DNA from: Brevundimonas sp. EYE_349
GTDB lineage: Bacteria; Pseudomonadota; Alphaproteobacteria; Caulobacterales; Caulobacteraceae
NCBI RefSeq assembly: GCF_023147505.1
Contig: NZ_JAHXPB010000002.1
Coordinates: 248,001-312,000 of the forward strand
Reading direction: 5' to 3'
DNA length: 64,000 nt
Below are positions 20,063-30,533 of this stretch, piece after piece. The position numbers were made by a program, and so were the translations under genes. The notes beneath the pieces were generated by a model. It did not search any database, had not been told where the DNA came from, and saw only the letters and a program-made list of their open reading frames with translations. Position 1 is the stretch's first letter. Every line of letters begins with the position of its first letter.

Positions 20063-21853
20063 TCAGAGGGGCCCGATTTCCAGCGCGACCGACGCCTCCA
20101 CGCCCCAGCCAAAGCCACCGCCCCATTGCGCGACGGCGATCCGGGCCTCGCTCCCGGCCCCCTGCGGAAAGTCCGCCGCGAACGCCGCCGCCGGATACAG
20201 CAGGCTGCTCCCCTCCACCTCGAACCTCCTCACCACAACGTCGCCGTCCAGCACCCTGACCCGGAACCGCAGCGGATCGACCTCGGCCGGCTCCCCGTCC
20301 CAGCCGTCGCCATAAAGGCGCACGCGCGGCGTCCAGCGCACGATCCGCCCAGCCTCGGTCGCCTCGACCGCCGGAGCGCGCGGCGACCACGGCCGCGCAT
20401 GGACGCCCCCCGGGGCGAAGTCGATCTCCCGAAACCCGCCGCCGCCCGGCGCCGCGCCCGCCGGTCCTGCGCGACAGACCAACGGCAGCCCCCGCTCGTT
20501 TCGCCCGATCTCGGCCCGCGCAAGCCGACCATCCAGAAAAACCGCCGTCGCCCCTTGCGGCGCTCCGGCTCGCATCTCGACCTCGGTTCCCTGCTGCGCC
20601 CGCAGCAGGTTCGTCAGCCTCCACGTTCCCGGCCCGACCAGGGCGGCGGATAGATACTGGATCACCTCCCACCCCGCCGCCGTCTCGACCGCCAGGGCGT
20701 TGGCCCCACCCAGCACCGCCGTCTCCACCGCGCTTTCCGGCTCCCCGCCTTCGATCCGCACGACCACCGCATTGGCCGCGTCCCAACGATGACGCACGCC
20801 AGGCGCCAGCGCCTGAGCCAGCGTCCCCACCATGGCCGACGCCTCCATGTCGGCGCGCGGCGTCAGGACATCGGCGTTTGCGCCGGCGTGCAGCCGCATC
20901 GCCCGCCAGGGGTCCGCCGCCGCCGCGACCAGGGGCCGCCCGTCGTCCTCCATCCCCATCAGCGGCGGCAGGTCCAGCAGTTTCAGGAAAGGCGCCCCGA
21001 CCACCGTCGGCGCCTCGCCGCCGCGCCAGCCGCCATCGTCCTCCTGTTGGGCCCGGTCCGTCACCGGCTCCAACTCGGCAGAGGGCGTCTCGTCCGCCGT
21101 CGTCCGCACCACCCGCCAGTCGCCGGCCCGCCCCTCCAGCCGCAGCACGTCCCCCGGCTCCAATTGCATCGCCTCCAGCGGCCCCAGCGCCACGGTCACG
21201 GCCTCCAAGCCGCCCCCCGCCAGCACGTCCTGCGCCGCCGCCATGGCCAGGCCGCCGCCGCACGCCACCGGCAAATCCAGGTCCACCCCGCCCCCGGTTG
21301 CTTCCGCGTCGTCGGACCGCACCACCACCGCCCCGGTCTGATAGTCCGCCGTCTCGTCGATGTAGCGCACCCGCGCTGTCGAAGGCCGCGCCTCAAGCGT
21401 CCTGGTCGCGCTGACCGATGCGCCGCGCTCGGGCAGGGCCAGCGCATCGGCCGTCAGTTCGCCCTCTACCGGCCCCCGCCCCCTGACCGCGACCCGCCCG
21501 GCCCGTTCCGCCGCCACCGCATCGAAGGCGGCGAGCAGCGGCTCCAGCGCGTCGCGCGTCCGCATCGGCCGGTCGATGACATAGCCGGCCGCCGCCCCTT
21601 GGACGCCCTCGACCGACATTTCGTCCGGCCCCAGGCCGCCCCGCGCCAGCACCGCCGCGATCAGGTCGCAGCCATCGCCCGCCAGCCGTCCATTCAGCCA
21701 GTGTCCGGCCCGCCACGCCCCTGCGTCGGCCCAGACGTCGGCCCGCGCCGGAAACGCCGGATAGGGCCTGGCGTCCCAGCACCAGGCGTCCGCCGCCTCC
21801 AGCATCCGCCCGCCATAGACCGCCGATGTCGGATTGTTCAACGCCCGCCACAT
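20063..21853 (-). pseudogene. Gene transfer agent tail megatron (gp15), C-terminal part
   Basis: 596-codon open frame that resembles the C-terminal half of the RcGTA host-specificity/megatron protein: SAVYGGRMLEAADAWCWDARPYPAFPARADVWADAG, AGHWLNGRL, the ALEPLLAAFDAVAAERAGRVAVRGRG block, and a long beta-rich tail domain to the natural C-terminus (ALEIGPL). Intact homologues are about twice this length, so the N-terminal half, including the TIM-barrel glycosidase-like domain, is missing. The reading frame has no internal stops and codon use is normal, so the deletion may be recent or the fragment may still be translated. Immediately upstream are pieces of other GTA genes. Confidence 0.7.
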
Positions 21854-21945
21854 CCGGCGCCGTCTCCCCGCCCCCGCGCAACACCGCCGCCAAGACCACC
21901 ATCAGATCGCGCGCCGACAGCGTCTTCATCCGCTCGGCGACGGCC
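21850..21945 (-). pseudogene. Sliver resembling GTA gp10
   Basis: In the frame one base off the megatron frame, about 32 codons read AVAERMKTLSARDLMVVLAA and continue VLRGGGETAPDVAG. This resembles the C-terminal part of GTA gp10-family proteins (SARDL...LAA.LRGGG). It lies exactly between the truncated terminase and the megatron fragment, the order expected from the RcGTA cluster (gp2 ... gp10 ... gp15). The match is short and judged by eye. Confidence 0.4.
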
Positions 21946-22504
21946 CCAGCCGCAACCCGAACCTCAGGTTCGACAGCACCAGATCCGGCCGCCGCCAGGC
22001 GCAGAATTCATCGGCCCAGGCCGCGTGGAACTGCGGCCCTCTCAGACTGTCGGGGTCTTCGGCCGAAAACGCATAGGCGGCCGATTGATTGTCCCACACC
22101 AGCCGACGCCGCCCCGCCTCCCAGCGCGGCCGGTCACCCGGCTCCGCCAGCGCCTTGATCCCCGACGCCCCCTCCACCATCACCTCGCGCACATCGTGCA
22201 GGGCGGGGCCGACCAGCCCCAGCGTGATGCCGGGCAGTTCGCGCGCCATGATGTCGATCCAGACCGACCCGGCGAAGGTCTTGCCCGACCCTCGCCCGCC
22301 CAGCAGCAGCCAGGTCCGCAGGTCATCGTCCGTCGGCGGACACTGATGCTTGGCGATCCGACAGTGGCTGCGATGCAGCCTTAGCCCGTGCTCTTTCAGC
22401 AGCCTCGGCGTTCTTTTCTTCCAGAATCCGATCAAGCCGCGCGTGCTCGACCAGCAGTTCCTGTCGGATTCGCTCGTCGTCTGCGGGATCGTAGGTCCGT
22501 CCAC
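21926..22504 (-). pseudogene. GTA large terminase (gp2), N-terminal fragment
   Basis: Recognisable terminase sequence begins near 22348 (HQCPPTDDDLRTWLLLGG) and includes the Walker A motif GGRGSGKT, the block LGLVGPALHDVREVMVEG, the segment SAEDPDSLRGPQFHAAWADE with the Walker B-like acidic residues, and ends at NLRFGLRLG just before a stop at 21926. Full-length TerL is about 400-450 aa with a C-terminal nuclease domain; here only the first ~140 residues of the ATPase domain remain. No good start codon is seen near 22348; the open frame continues upstream antiphase over the preceding gene. Confidence 0.7.
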
Positions 22505-22769
22505 CCATCTCGTCCTCTTCGTTGTCGCTCAGGCACAGCAGCCGCATCGCCTCGACCGCCTTGGCCGAGCGCGCGATCACGCCGATCTGGCGCGCGACCT
22601 TTTCGGCCGCTCCGGACTCTGTGACCTCCGTCTTGCAGACGCTCTCGGTCGCCTCTTCGATCTTGGCCTTCATCTTCAGGAACAGCGGCTCCATCCAGCC
22701 GGCGCAGGACGCAGCCGTTTTGCGAGCGCCGTCCCCGCCGCCCTCGTCGTCATCCCGATTTCCCGCCAT
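22323..22769 (-). CDS. Putative GTA gp1-like small terminase
   Basis: 148 aa from the ATG at 22769; a GTG at 22787 with GAGG 6 nt upstream is an alternative start. The protein is helical and charged, with a block EKVARQIGVIARSAKAVEAM like the oligomerisation helix of small terminases, and a coiled-coil C-terminus (IRQELLVEHARLDRILEEKN and following). Its position directly upstream of and overlapping the large terminase piece is that of gp1/TerS in RcGTA-type clusters. Upstream is an AT-rich stretch (22800-22860) that could be a promoter. Homology is not strong enough by eye to be certain; it may be the only intact gene of the relic. Confidence 0.5.
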   Translation of the reverse strand: MAGNRDDDEGGGDGARKTAASCAGWMEPLFLKMKAKIEEATESVCKTEVTESGAAEKVARQIGVIARSAKAVEAMRLLCLSDNEEDEMGGRTYDPADDERIRQELLVEHARLDRILEEKNAEAAERARAKAASQPLSDRQASVSADGR

Positions 22770-22885
22770 GCCCAAACCATAGCGCACCAGCGTCCTCAGG
22801 CCGGAAGAACGCCTACATAATTCGCCAACGATTTGTTTTATATCGATTTCAACCAGCGACATTGCGCTGGCTAGGGGGTGCTTCC

Positions 22886-23347
22886 CTATCGCTCGCGCCC
22901 ACGCTCGACCGCCCATTCCGGCGCCTCGAAGTCCAGCGCATCCTCCGGCTCGGCCAGCGACAGCTCCGAAATCGTCTGTCCCCGCACCGACACCCCGGCC
23001 GTATGCACCGTCTCACGACTGCCCGAGATCAGGTGATGCCATTTCGCCAGCGTCCGCCCCTCGTGCAGCCGGCGATAGGCGCAGGACTTGGGCATCCACG
23101 CCAGCGCCTCGATATTGCCGGGCGTCAGCTTGATGCAGTCCGGCACCTGGGCCTTGCGGTTCGCATAGTCCGAGCAGGAACAGGCCTTCGAATCGAACAG
23201 CTTGCAGTGCACCCGCGTCGGAATGACCTCGCCCGTATCCTCGTCCTCGAACCGGATCACGCAGCAAAGGCCGCACCCATCGCACAACGCCTCCCACTCG
23301 GAAGGCGACATCTCGTCCAGGGTCTTGGTTTCCCAGTAGGCCGCCAT
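22886..23347 (-). CDS. YcgN/UPF0260 family cysteine-cluster protein
   Basis: 153 aa from the ATG at 23347, preceded by GGAGG. Cysteine cluster CDGCGLCC at residues 22-29, then HCKLFDSKACSCSDYANRKAQ and VPDC, the pattern of UPF0260 (CxxCxxCC zinc or Fe-S binding). Function of the family is unknown. The Shine-Dalgarno region lies inside a palindromic repeat (23349-23402), so the repeat supplies part of the leader of this gene. A hairpin (CCAGCG/CGCTGG, 22852-22869) follows 17 bp after the stop. Confidence 0.85.
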   Translation of the reverse strand: MAAYWETKTLDEMSPSEWEALCDGCGLCCVIRFEDEDTGEVIPTRVHCKLFDSKACSCSDYANRKAQVPDCIKLTPGNIEALAWMPKSCAYRRLHEGRTLAKWHHLISGSRETVHTAGVSVRGQTISELSLAEPEDALDFEAPEWAVERGRER

Positions 23348-23348
23348 C

Positions 23349-23402
23349 AGCTCCTCCCCCGCTTGCGGGGGAGGGGGACCCCGAAGGGGTGGAGGGGGCG
23401 AA
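23349..23402. repeat. Palindromic repeat, type 1, copy A
   Basis: A 9-bp perfect hairpin (CTCCCCCGC / GCGGGGGAG), then a second small hairpin (ACCCC/GGGGT), then GGAGGGGGCG. Same family as copies at 23740, 45504 and 45618. It faces copy B in inverted orientation, with the DUF559 gene between them. Confidence 0.8.
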
Positions 23403-23449
23403 GGCCGAACGACGCGCGACGCATTCCCTTGCCAAAGGCGCAGCTTGTG

Positions 23450-23932
23450 ATGGTGATGCACTCCATGAGAGCGCCGGTCCTTACCCAAAAACGCGCCAGA
23501 AGTCTCCGTCGGGCGATGTCTTTGCCGGAAGTCTTGATTTGGCAGCGTATCCGCGGCCACGGCTTTCGCCGTCAGCACGCTTTCGACGCCTTCATCCTGG
23601 ACTTCTATCGCGCCAGGGATCGGCTGTGCATCGAGATCGACGGACAGCACCACGATCCTGCCTACGACAGCCGCCGCGACGCCTATCTCGCCGAACGCGG
23701 CGTCCGCACCGTCCGAATCGCCGCGACCGATGTCCTGCGCGGTCCCCCTCCCCCGCTTCGCAGGGGAGGATCGTTTCAATGCCCCACGGTTCTGGAGAAC
23801 AGGTTGATCACCACCACCCCGCCGACGATCATCGCCAGGCCCGCGATGGCCGGCGGGTCCAGCCTCTGGCGAAAAACCACCGCCCCGATCACCGAGATCA
23901 GCACCACCCCCAGCCCGCTCCAGATCGCATAG
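23450..23932 (+). CDS. DUF559 (Vsr-like) endonuclease-fold protein
   Basis: 160 aa from ATG 23450 (ATG 23465 also possible). Core residues ~10-100: QKRARSLRRAMSLPEVLIWQ, then GHGFRRQHAFDAFILDFYRARDRLCIEIDGQHHDPA, then RRDAYLAERGVRTVRI. This is the DUF559 pattern with the PD-(D/E)XK-like acidic residues in DF and EIDG. The family is related to very-short-patch repair nucleases; activity unproven. After the core the frame runs through a palindromic repeat (PPPPLRRGGS) and then antisense over the SMR gene, so the last ~60 residues are probably not native and the original C-terminus was replaced when the repeat arrived. Confidence 0.65.
   Translation: MVMHSMRAPVLTQKRARSLRRAMSLPEVLIWQRIRGHGFRRQHAFDAFILDFYRARDRLCIEIDGQHHDPAYDSRRDAYLAERGVRTVRIAATDVLRGPPPPLRRGGSFQCPTVLENRLITTTPPTIIARPAMAGGSSLWRKTTAPITEISTTPSPLQIA
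23740..23773. repeat. Palindromic repeat, type 1, copy B (inverted)
   Basis: Shares GATCCTCCCC...GGGGGAGGGGGACCGCG with copies D and D' when read on the minus strand; truncated relative to copy A after the GGGGGACC block. Overlaps the 3' end of the DUF559 frame and lies next to the SMR stop. Confidence 0.75.
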
Positions 23933-24114
23933 GCGATCCCCACCGGCATCTGCCTCAACGCGATGGACAGCAGGTAGAAGGCCAGGCCGTAACAGACCGC
24001 CATTCCCGCCGTGGGCCAGGCCCGCGTGAACTGGTCAGAGGCCTGCAGCAAACTGGTCCCCGCCACCTCCAGCCCGATGGCGCCCAGCAGCGCGGCCCAG
24101 GTGACGGAGCTCAT
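23776..24114 (-). CDS. SMR-family multidrug/guanidinium exporter
   Basis: 112 aa, four transmembrane helices, dual-topology small multidrug resistance protein of the inner membrane. The essential membrane Glu16 is in LLGAIGLEVAGTS; YAIWSGLGVVLISVIG is the second signature and is of the EmrE/QacE type. Its start overlaps the stop of the TetR gene by 4 bp (ATGA), so regulator and exporter form one operon and are presumably co-repressed. Confidence 0.88.
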   Translation of the reverse strand: MSSVTWAALLGAIGLEVAGTSLLQASDQFTRAWPTAGMAVCYGLAFYLLSIALRQMPVGIAYAIWSGLGVVLISVIGAVVFRQRLDPPAIAGLAMIVGGVVVINLFSRTVGH

Positions 24115-24689
24115 GCGTCATTGGCCGTGATCGGATGACCAGGCGTCAGCAGCGACAGCAGCGCCTGTCTCTGCTCGGGCGAAACCCGGTGCGTGCCGAA
24201 CTGATCCGACATCCACAGCCCGTCCGCGATCAGCCTCAGCATCAGGGCGTCGTCGGCCCCGACCGGATCGCTGGGATCGTCGTTCTTCACCTGGTCGATC
24301 CAGCCGTTCCAGCGTTGCGACAAGGTTGGATCGATGGCGCAGGCCGCCAGGATCACCCGCCCGATGCTGATGTTCTGCGGCGTCACCGGCTCGTTCACCG
24401 TCGCCCTCAGATAGGCCCGCGCATTGCGGCCATAGGGTTCGGGATCGCGCGCGGCCTCGGCCAGGATCATGTCCCGGTGCATCTGTCCCAAATGATCGAT
24501 CATTCCTTCCAGCAGCGCGATCTTGCTGGGAAAATGGTGCAGCAGGGCGCCCTTGCTGACCGTCGTGCGACCCGCCACCGCATCCAGGGTAAAGCCCGAC
24601 GCCCCCAGTTCAGCCGCCACCTCCAGCGCCTTTTCGATGATTTCGGCCCGGGTGTCGTCGGGCGCGCGGCGGCGTGTGATCGTGTCCAT
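24111..24689 (-). CDS. TetR-family repressor of the SMR exporter
   Basis: 192 aa. N-terminal TetR HTH: GASGFTLDAVAGRTTVSKGALLHHFPSKIALLEGMI (residues ~30-65). The C-terminal ligand domain is of the type found with SMR exporters. It is the first gene of the operon; a near-palindrome 12 bp upstream of its start is a likely autoregulatory operator. The inducer is unknown, probably a cationic compound exported by the partner. Confidence 0.85.
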   Translation of the reverse strand: MDTITRRRAPDDTRAEIIEKALEVAAELGASGFTLDAVAGRTTVSKGALLHHFPSKIALLEGMIDHLGQMHRDMILAEAARDPEPYGRNARAYLRATVNEPVTPQNISIGRVILAACAIDPTLSQRWNGWIDQVKNDDPSDPVGADDALMLRLIADGLWMSDQFGTHRVSPEQRQALLSLLTPGHPITANDA

Positions 24690-24700
24690 TTCGACTACAT

Positions 24701-24714
24701 ACCAACCGGACGGT
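24701..24714. promoter_or_regulatory. Candidate TetR operator
   Basis: ACCAACCGGACGGT is an imperfect inverted repeat centred on CCGG (ACC...GGT outer arms), immediately ahead of the TetR start and 58 bp before the divergent ABC-F gene. Sites of the form ACCnnCCGGnnGGT are common TetR operators. Confidence 0.45.
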
Positions 24715-24772
24715 AACTGTCAAATCTCAAAGGTCGTGGCGGTTCGACTTCCCCTCCTCTATATGGCCGCCC

Positions 24773-26587
<1,815 letters not shown>

Positions 26588-26612
26588 GTGCAGGAGACGA
26601 CGTCACCCTAGG

Positions 26613-26631
26613 GTTCACGCGAAGGGTGAAC
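26613..26631. repeat. Inverted repeat upstream of the hydrolase gene
   Basis: GTTCAC (26613-26618) and GTGAAC (26626-26631) with a 7-bp spacer. It lies between uup and the hydrolase start and could be an operator or a short RNA hairpin. No T-tract follows. Confidence 0.4.
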
Positions 26632-26676
26632 GTCTGCCCTCTTGAAACCAAACCCGTCGGCGCACACTCAAGCTTC

Positions 26677-27645
26677 ATGACCCTGCGTAGCCATCTCGTC
26701 GAATTCGCCCCGCCTCAGCAGGCGGCCGTCCGGCGCATCAACGACGTCCTCACCCGCGCGCCGCGTCTGCGCACCGACGGCTGGCGGATCGATGCGGGCC
26801 AGCGACTGTCGCTGTGGCTGGACGCGGCCGCCGGGCGGGTCACCACGCCTCGCCTCAGGAAGCGCGGCGTCACGGTCGAGATCGTCCAGACGGATGGCGA
26901 CCACCCGGTCAATCTGCGCCTCCTGCATCCGCCGGGCGCGCCCCGCGCCGTCATCCTGGACATTCACGGCGGCGGCTGGGTGATGGGCAGCGCGGGGCTG
27001 AACGACCGGCTGAACGCCCATCTGGCGCATCACGGCTTCTGCATCGTTTCGGTCGACTATCGTCTGCTGTCCGAGCGTCGCCGGGTCTATGTCGACGCCG
27101 CCATCGCCGACTGTCTGGCCGCCGCCTTCTGGACCGTGACGAACGTGGATCGGCTGGGCGCCGCGACCCTGTTCATCGCGGGCGAATCCGCCGGCGGCCA
27201 TCTGGCGGCCCTCACCGCCGTGGCCCTGCGCGACAAGGGGCTGATCGACCTGGTGAAGGGCTGCGTCTTCACCTACGGCGTCTTCGATCTGTCCGGTACC
27301 GAAAGCGTGCGGTCCGCCGGGCCTGAGACCCTGCTGTTCAACGGGCCGACGATGCAGGCCGATCTGGCGCGTCTGGCCCCCGACCGCGACGAGGCGGGCC
27401 TGCGCCAGCCCGACGTCTCGCCCCTCTACGCCGACCTGACCGGCCTGCCGCCCGCCCTGTTCCTGGCCGGGGAATATGATCCGCTGTTCGAGGACAGCCT
27501 GCTTATGGCGACGCGCTGGGGCGAGGCGTCGGACGCCGACCTGATCCGCGTGCCCGAGGTCCCGCACGGCTTCCTGCACTTCGGCGGCCCCGCCGCGCGT
27601 GGCGCGCGCAGAGCCATCCGCACATGGCTGGACGCCAGGCTTTAG
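26677..27645 (+). CDS. Alpha/beta hydrolase, HSL (hormone-sensitive lipase) type
   Basis: 322 aa. Oxyanion motif DIHGGGWVMGS, nucleophile serine in IAGESAGGHLAAL, acid residue in AGEYDPLFEDS and catalytic His in VPHGFLHFGG: a complete triad of the esterase family IV. No signal peptide, so probably cytoplasmic. Substrate unknown. Start at ATG 26677 is preferred; an in-frame GTG at 26626 would place the start inside the inverted repeat. Convergent with the hybrid kinase, stops overlapping by 4 bp. Confidence 0.85.
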   Translation: MTLRSHLVEFAPPQQAAVRRINDVLTRAPRLRTDGWRIDAGQRLSLWLDAAAGRVTTPRLRKRGVTVEIVQTDGDHPVNLRLLHPPGAPRAVILDIHGGGWVMGSAGLNDRLNAHLAHHGFCIVSVDYRLLSERRRVYVDAAIADCLAAAFWTVTNVDRLGAATLFIAGESAGGHLAALTAVALRDKGLIDLVKGCVFTYGVFDLSGTESVRSAGPETLLFNGPTMQADLARLAPDRDEAGLRQPDVSPLYADLTGLPPALFLAGEYDPLFEDSLLMATRWGEASDADLIRVPEVPHGFLHFGGPAARGARRAIRTWLDARL

Positions 27646-30533
27646 CTTTCGATCAGTTCGCGGATGCGCGTGCCCAGGGCCTCCATGGCGAAGGGTTTGG
27701 TCATGACGTGCATTCCGGGGTCCAGCTGGCCGTTTCCGACCACGGCGTTCTCGGCGTAGCCGGTGATGAACAGCACCTTCAGATCCGGTCGGTCGATCCG
27801 CGCGGCGTCCGCCATCTGGCGCCCGTTCATCCCGCCCGGCAGCCCCACGTCCGACACCAGAAGGTCGATGCGCGCATCGGATTGCAGCAGTTTCAGCCCC
27901 GACGCCCCGTCCGCCGCCTCGATGCACTGATAGCCAAGTTCGTGCAGGATCTCGGCGACCAGCATCCGCACCGTTGGTTCGTCGTCCACCACCATCACCG
28001 TCTCGCCGGCCTGGGCGCGCGGGGCGTGGGCGATCTCGGGCGTCGGCTCGTCCTCCACCGCGCCCAGATGGCGCGGCAGATACAGGCACACCATCGTCCC
28101 CTCGTCCCGCTCGGAATAGATTCGCACCTGTCCGCCCGATTGACGCACGAAGCCATAGATCATGGATAGGCCCAGGCCCGTGCCTTCCCCCATCGGCTTG
28201 GTGGTGAAGAAGGGCTCGAACGCGCGGGCCGCCACGTCCGGCGACATCCCGCCGCCGGTGTCGCTGACGCAGATTGAGACATACTGCCCCGGCTCCAGGT
28301 CCTGCGTGCGGGCCACGCGCGGATCGATCCAGCGGTTGCCGGTCTCGATGGTCAGTCGACCGCCGTCGGGCATGGCGTCGCGGGCGTTGATGCACAGGTT
28401 CAGCACGGCGTTTCCCAGCTGGTTCGCATCGATCAGAACCGGCCACAGCCCCGTCCCGGCGACGACCTCCAGCTGAATCCCCGGCCCCGTCGTGCGGCGG
28501 ATCAAATCCTCCATGCCCCGGATCAGGCGGTTGGGATCGGTCGGCTTGGGGTCCAGGGTCTGGCGTCGCGAGAAGGCCAGCAGCCGGTGCGTCAGGGCCG
28601 CCGCCCGCTTGGCCGCCCCTTGCGCCGCCGCCGAGAACCGCTCGACGTCGCCGAACCGGCCCTGGGCGATGCGCGAACCGATGATCTCCAGGCTGCCGGT
28701 TATCCCGGCCAGCAGATTGTTGAAGTCATGGGCGATGCCGCCGGTCAGTTGTCCGACCGCCTCCATCTTCTGGCTCTGGCGCAGGGCCTCCTCGGCCTGC
28801 ATCAGGGCGCTGGTGCGTTCGGCGACCTGCTCCTCCAGCGTCTCGTTGAACCGGGCCAGTTCAGCCGACTGACTGCGCAGGTCCTCGATGTCGGTGTTGG
28901 AGCCGACCCAGCGCACGATCCGTCCTTCCTCGTCGTGAACGGGCTCAGCCCGCACCATGAAGGTGCGGTACACGCCGTCGTGCCGCCGCACGCGGAACTC
29001 GGTCTCATAGACCTGGCCGCTCGCTACGGCGCGCGCCCAGGTCTCGGCGGCGCGGTCGGCGTCCTCGGGATGCAGGTTCGCCAGCCAACCGTCCGAACCG
29101 TCCAGCTCGCCTTGCCTTTGGCCGGTATAGGCATAGACCTGGGGATTGAACCAATACAGCGCCCCGTCCGCCCAGCTGGCCCAGATCTGGATCGGCGTGG
29201 CCTGGGCGAAGACCCGGAACTGGGCTTCGCTTTCCCGCAGGGCCGCCTCGCTCCTGGCGCGCTGTGTCGCCATTCGCACCCGTTCGGCGACGTCGCGCAT
29301 CAGTTGAAAATCGCCTTCGTTGTATTGGCGCGCCGTCGCATTGTTGACGAAGACCATGGCCACGACCCGACCCTGCTCCATCAGCGGCATGTTGACGAAG
29401 GAGCCGGCGCTGATCCGCTTCAGCACGTCCGCCGTCGCCGCAGTGCGCGGGTCCAGCGTGACATCGGCGATGGCCACCGTCTCGCCGCGCTTGATGTCCT
29501 CGATGTAGGAGCCGTGCTCGCGGAAGGACAGGGTGCCGACGATGCTGGTCACCCCGGGCTGGTTGAAGTCGCGCTCGATGGTGATGGTCTCGGCGACGGT
29601 GTCGACCGTCCCGTATCCGGCCCGGCTCACGCCCATGGCCTGGGCCAGCACCCGCGCCGACGCCTGGGCGATCTCGCCGGCGTCGGTCAGGTCGCGAATG
29701 GCGTCGTTCAGCTCCAACAGGGCCGCCTGACGCGCTTCGCTCTGTTTTCGCTCGGTGATGTTGTTGAACAGGATGGCGACCTGATAGGCGCCCGGACGTC
29801 CGATCCTCAACGCCTGCACGTCGTACCAGCGGCCGAAGATGTCGGCCGGGTTCTCGAACCGCACGGGCTCGCCCGTGCGCGCCACGCCGCCATACAGGTC
29901 GAACCAGTGCTGCTCCAGCCCCGGCGCGATCTCGCTCACCCATTTGCCATAGGGGTCGACCAGGCCGGTCATCTCCTCAAACGCCTGATTGCCCTCCACG
30001 ATCTTGTAGTCGACCGGCCGGTCCTCGGCGTCGAACTTCATCTCGATGACGCAGAAACCGGTCGCCATGGCCGAGAACAGGGCGGCGTAGCGCGCTTCGC
30101 TCAGGGCCAGCGCCTGGTCGGCGCGCATCCGTTCGGTGACGTCCACACCCTGGATTGAAATGCCCCAGACCTGTCCGTCCTCGGTCTTCATCGGCTGGAA
30201 GACGAAATCGACGTAACGTTCCTCGATCGGACCGTCTGGAACGGCCTGCATGGCGTACAGGGCGCTTTCGGCGTGATGGGCCTCGCCGGTGCGATACACT
30301 TGGTCCAGCAGCGCCAGATAGCCCTGATCGACCGCATCCCTCAGGACCTCGGCCAGCGCACGTCCCGTTACCGACCGATGACCGATCAGGGTCCGATAGT
30401 TTGGATTGATCAGTTCGAAACGATGGTCGGGCCCGACCAACAGCGCCATGAACCCCGGCGCATGGGCGAACATCTGCACCAGTTGGGCGCGGTTAAAAGC
30501 GACGGAGGCGCCTTCGGAGACAGTGATGGACAA
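27642..30533 (-). CDS. Hybrid histidine kinase, PAS-PAS-GAF-PAS-HisKA-HATPase-REC
   Basis: 963 aa, no transmembrane segment, so a cytoplasmic sensor. In order: PAS (~15-130, [19 protein letters not shown]), PAS (~145-265), GAF (~275-430), PAS (~440-555, with IEDL linker), coiled coil, HisKA with phospho-His in [17 protein letters not shown], HATPase (N box [19 protein letters not shown]1 DTGGGMSP, G2 GTGLGLSM), and a C-terminal REC with Asp in [11 protein letters not shown] and Lys in MTKPF. The HDFNN type of H-box is common in cytosolic hybrid kinases of alphaproteobacteria. No partner regulator is adjacent, so the phosphate presumably passes to a distant phosphotransfer protein. Three different sensing domain types suggest light, redox or small-ligand input; unproven. 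Confidence 0.9.
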   Translation of the reverse strand: MSITVSEGASVAFNRAQLVQMFAHAPGFMALLVGPDHRFELINPNYRTLIGHRSVTGRALAEVLRDAVDQGYLALLDQVYRTGEAHHAESALYAMQAVPDGPIEERYVDFVFQPMKTEDGQVWGISIQGVDVTERMRADQALALSEARYAALFSAMATGFCVIEMKFDAEDRPVDYKIVEGNQAFEEMTGLVDPYGKWVSEIAPGLEQHWFDLYGGVARTGEPVRFENPADIFGRWYDVQALRIGRPGAYQVAILFNNITERKQSEARQAALLELNDAIRDLTDAGEIAQASARVLAQAMGVSRAGYGTVDTVAETITIERDFNQPGVTSIVGTLSFREHGSYIEDIKRGETVAIADVTLDPRTAATADVLKRISAGSFVNMPLMEQGRVVAMVFVNNATARQYNEGDFQLMRDVAERVRMATQRARSEAALRESEAQFRVFAQATPIQIWASWADGALYWFNPQVYAYTGQRQGELDGSDGWLANLHPEDADRAAETWARAVASGQVYETEFRVRRHDGVYRTFMVRAEPVHDEEGRIVRWVGSNTDIEDLRSQSAELARFNETLEEQVAERTSALMQAEEALRQSQKMEAVGQLTGGIAHDFNNLLAGITGSLEIIGSRIAQGRFGDVERFSAAAQGAAKRAAALTHRLLAFSRRQTLDPKPTDPNRLIRGMEDLIRRTTGPGIQLEVVAGTGLWPVLIDANQLGNAVLNLCINARDAMPDGGRLTIETGNRWIDPRVARTQDLEPGQYVSICVSDTGGGMSPDVAARAFEPFFTTKPMGEGTGLGLSMIYGFVRQSGGQVRIYSERDEGTMVCLYLPRHLGAVEDEPTPEIAHAPRAQAGETVMVVDDEPTVRMLVAEILHELGYQCIEAADGASGLKLLQSDARIDLLVSDVGLPGGMNGRQMADAARIDRPDLKVLFITGYAENAVVGNGQLDPGMHVMTKPFAMEALGTRIRELIES

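Noticed and set aside
19956..22384. Gly/Arg-rich frames such as 19956-21263 and 20789-22384
   Set aside because: Low-complexity shadows of the gene transfer agent fragments in other frames; the 20063-21853 frame carries the recognisable homology.
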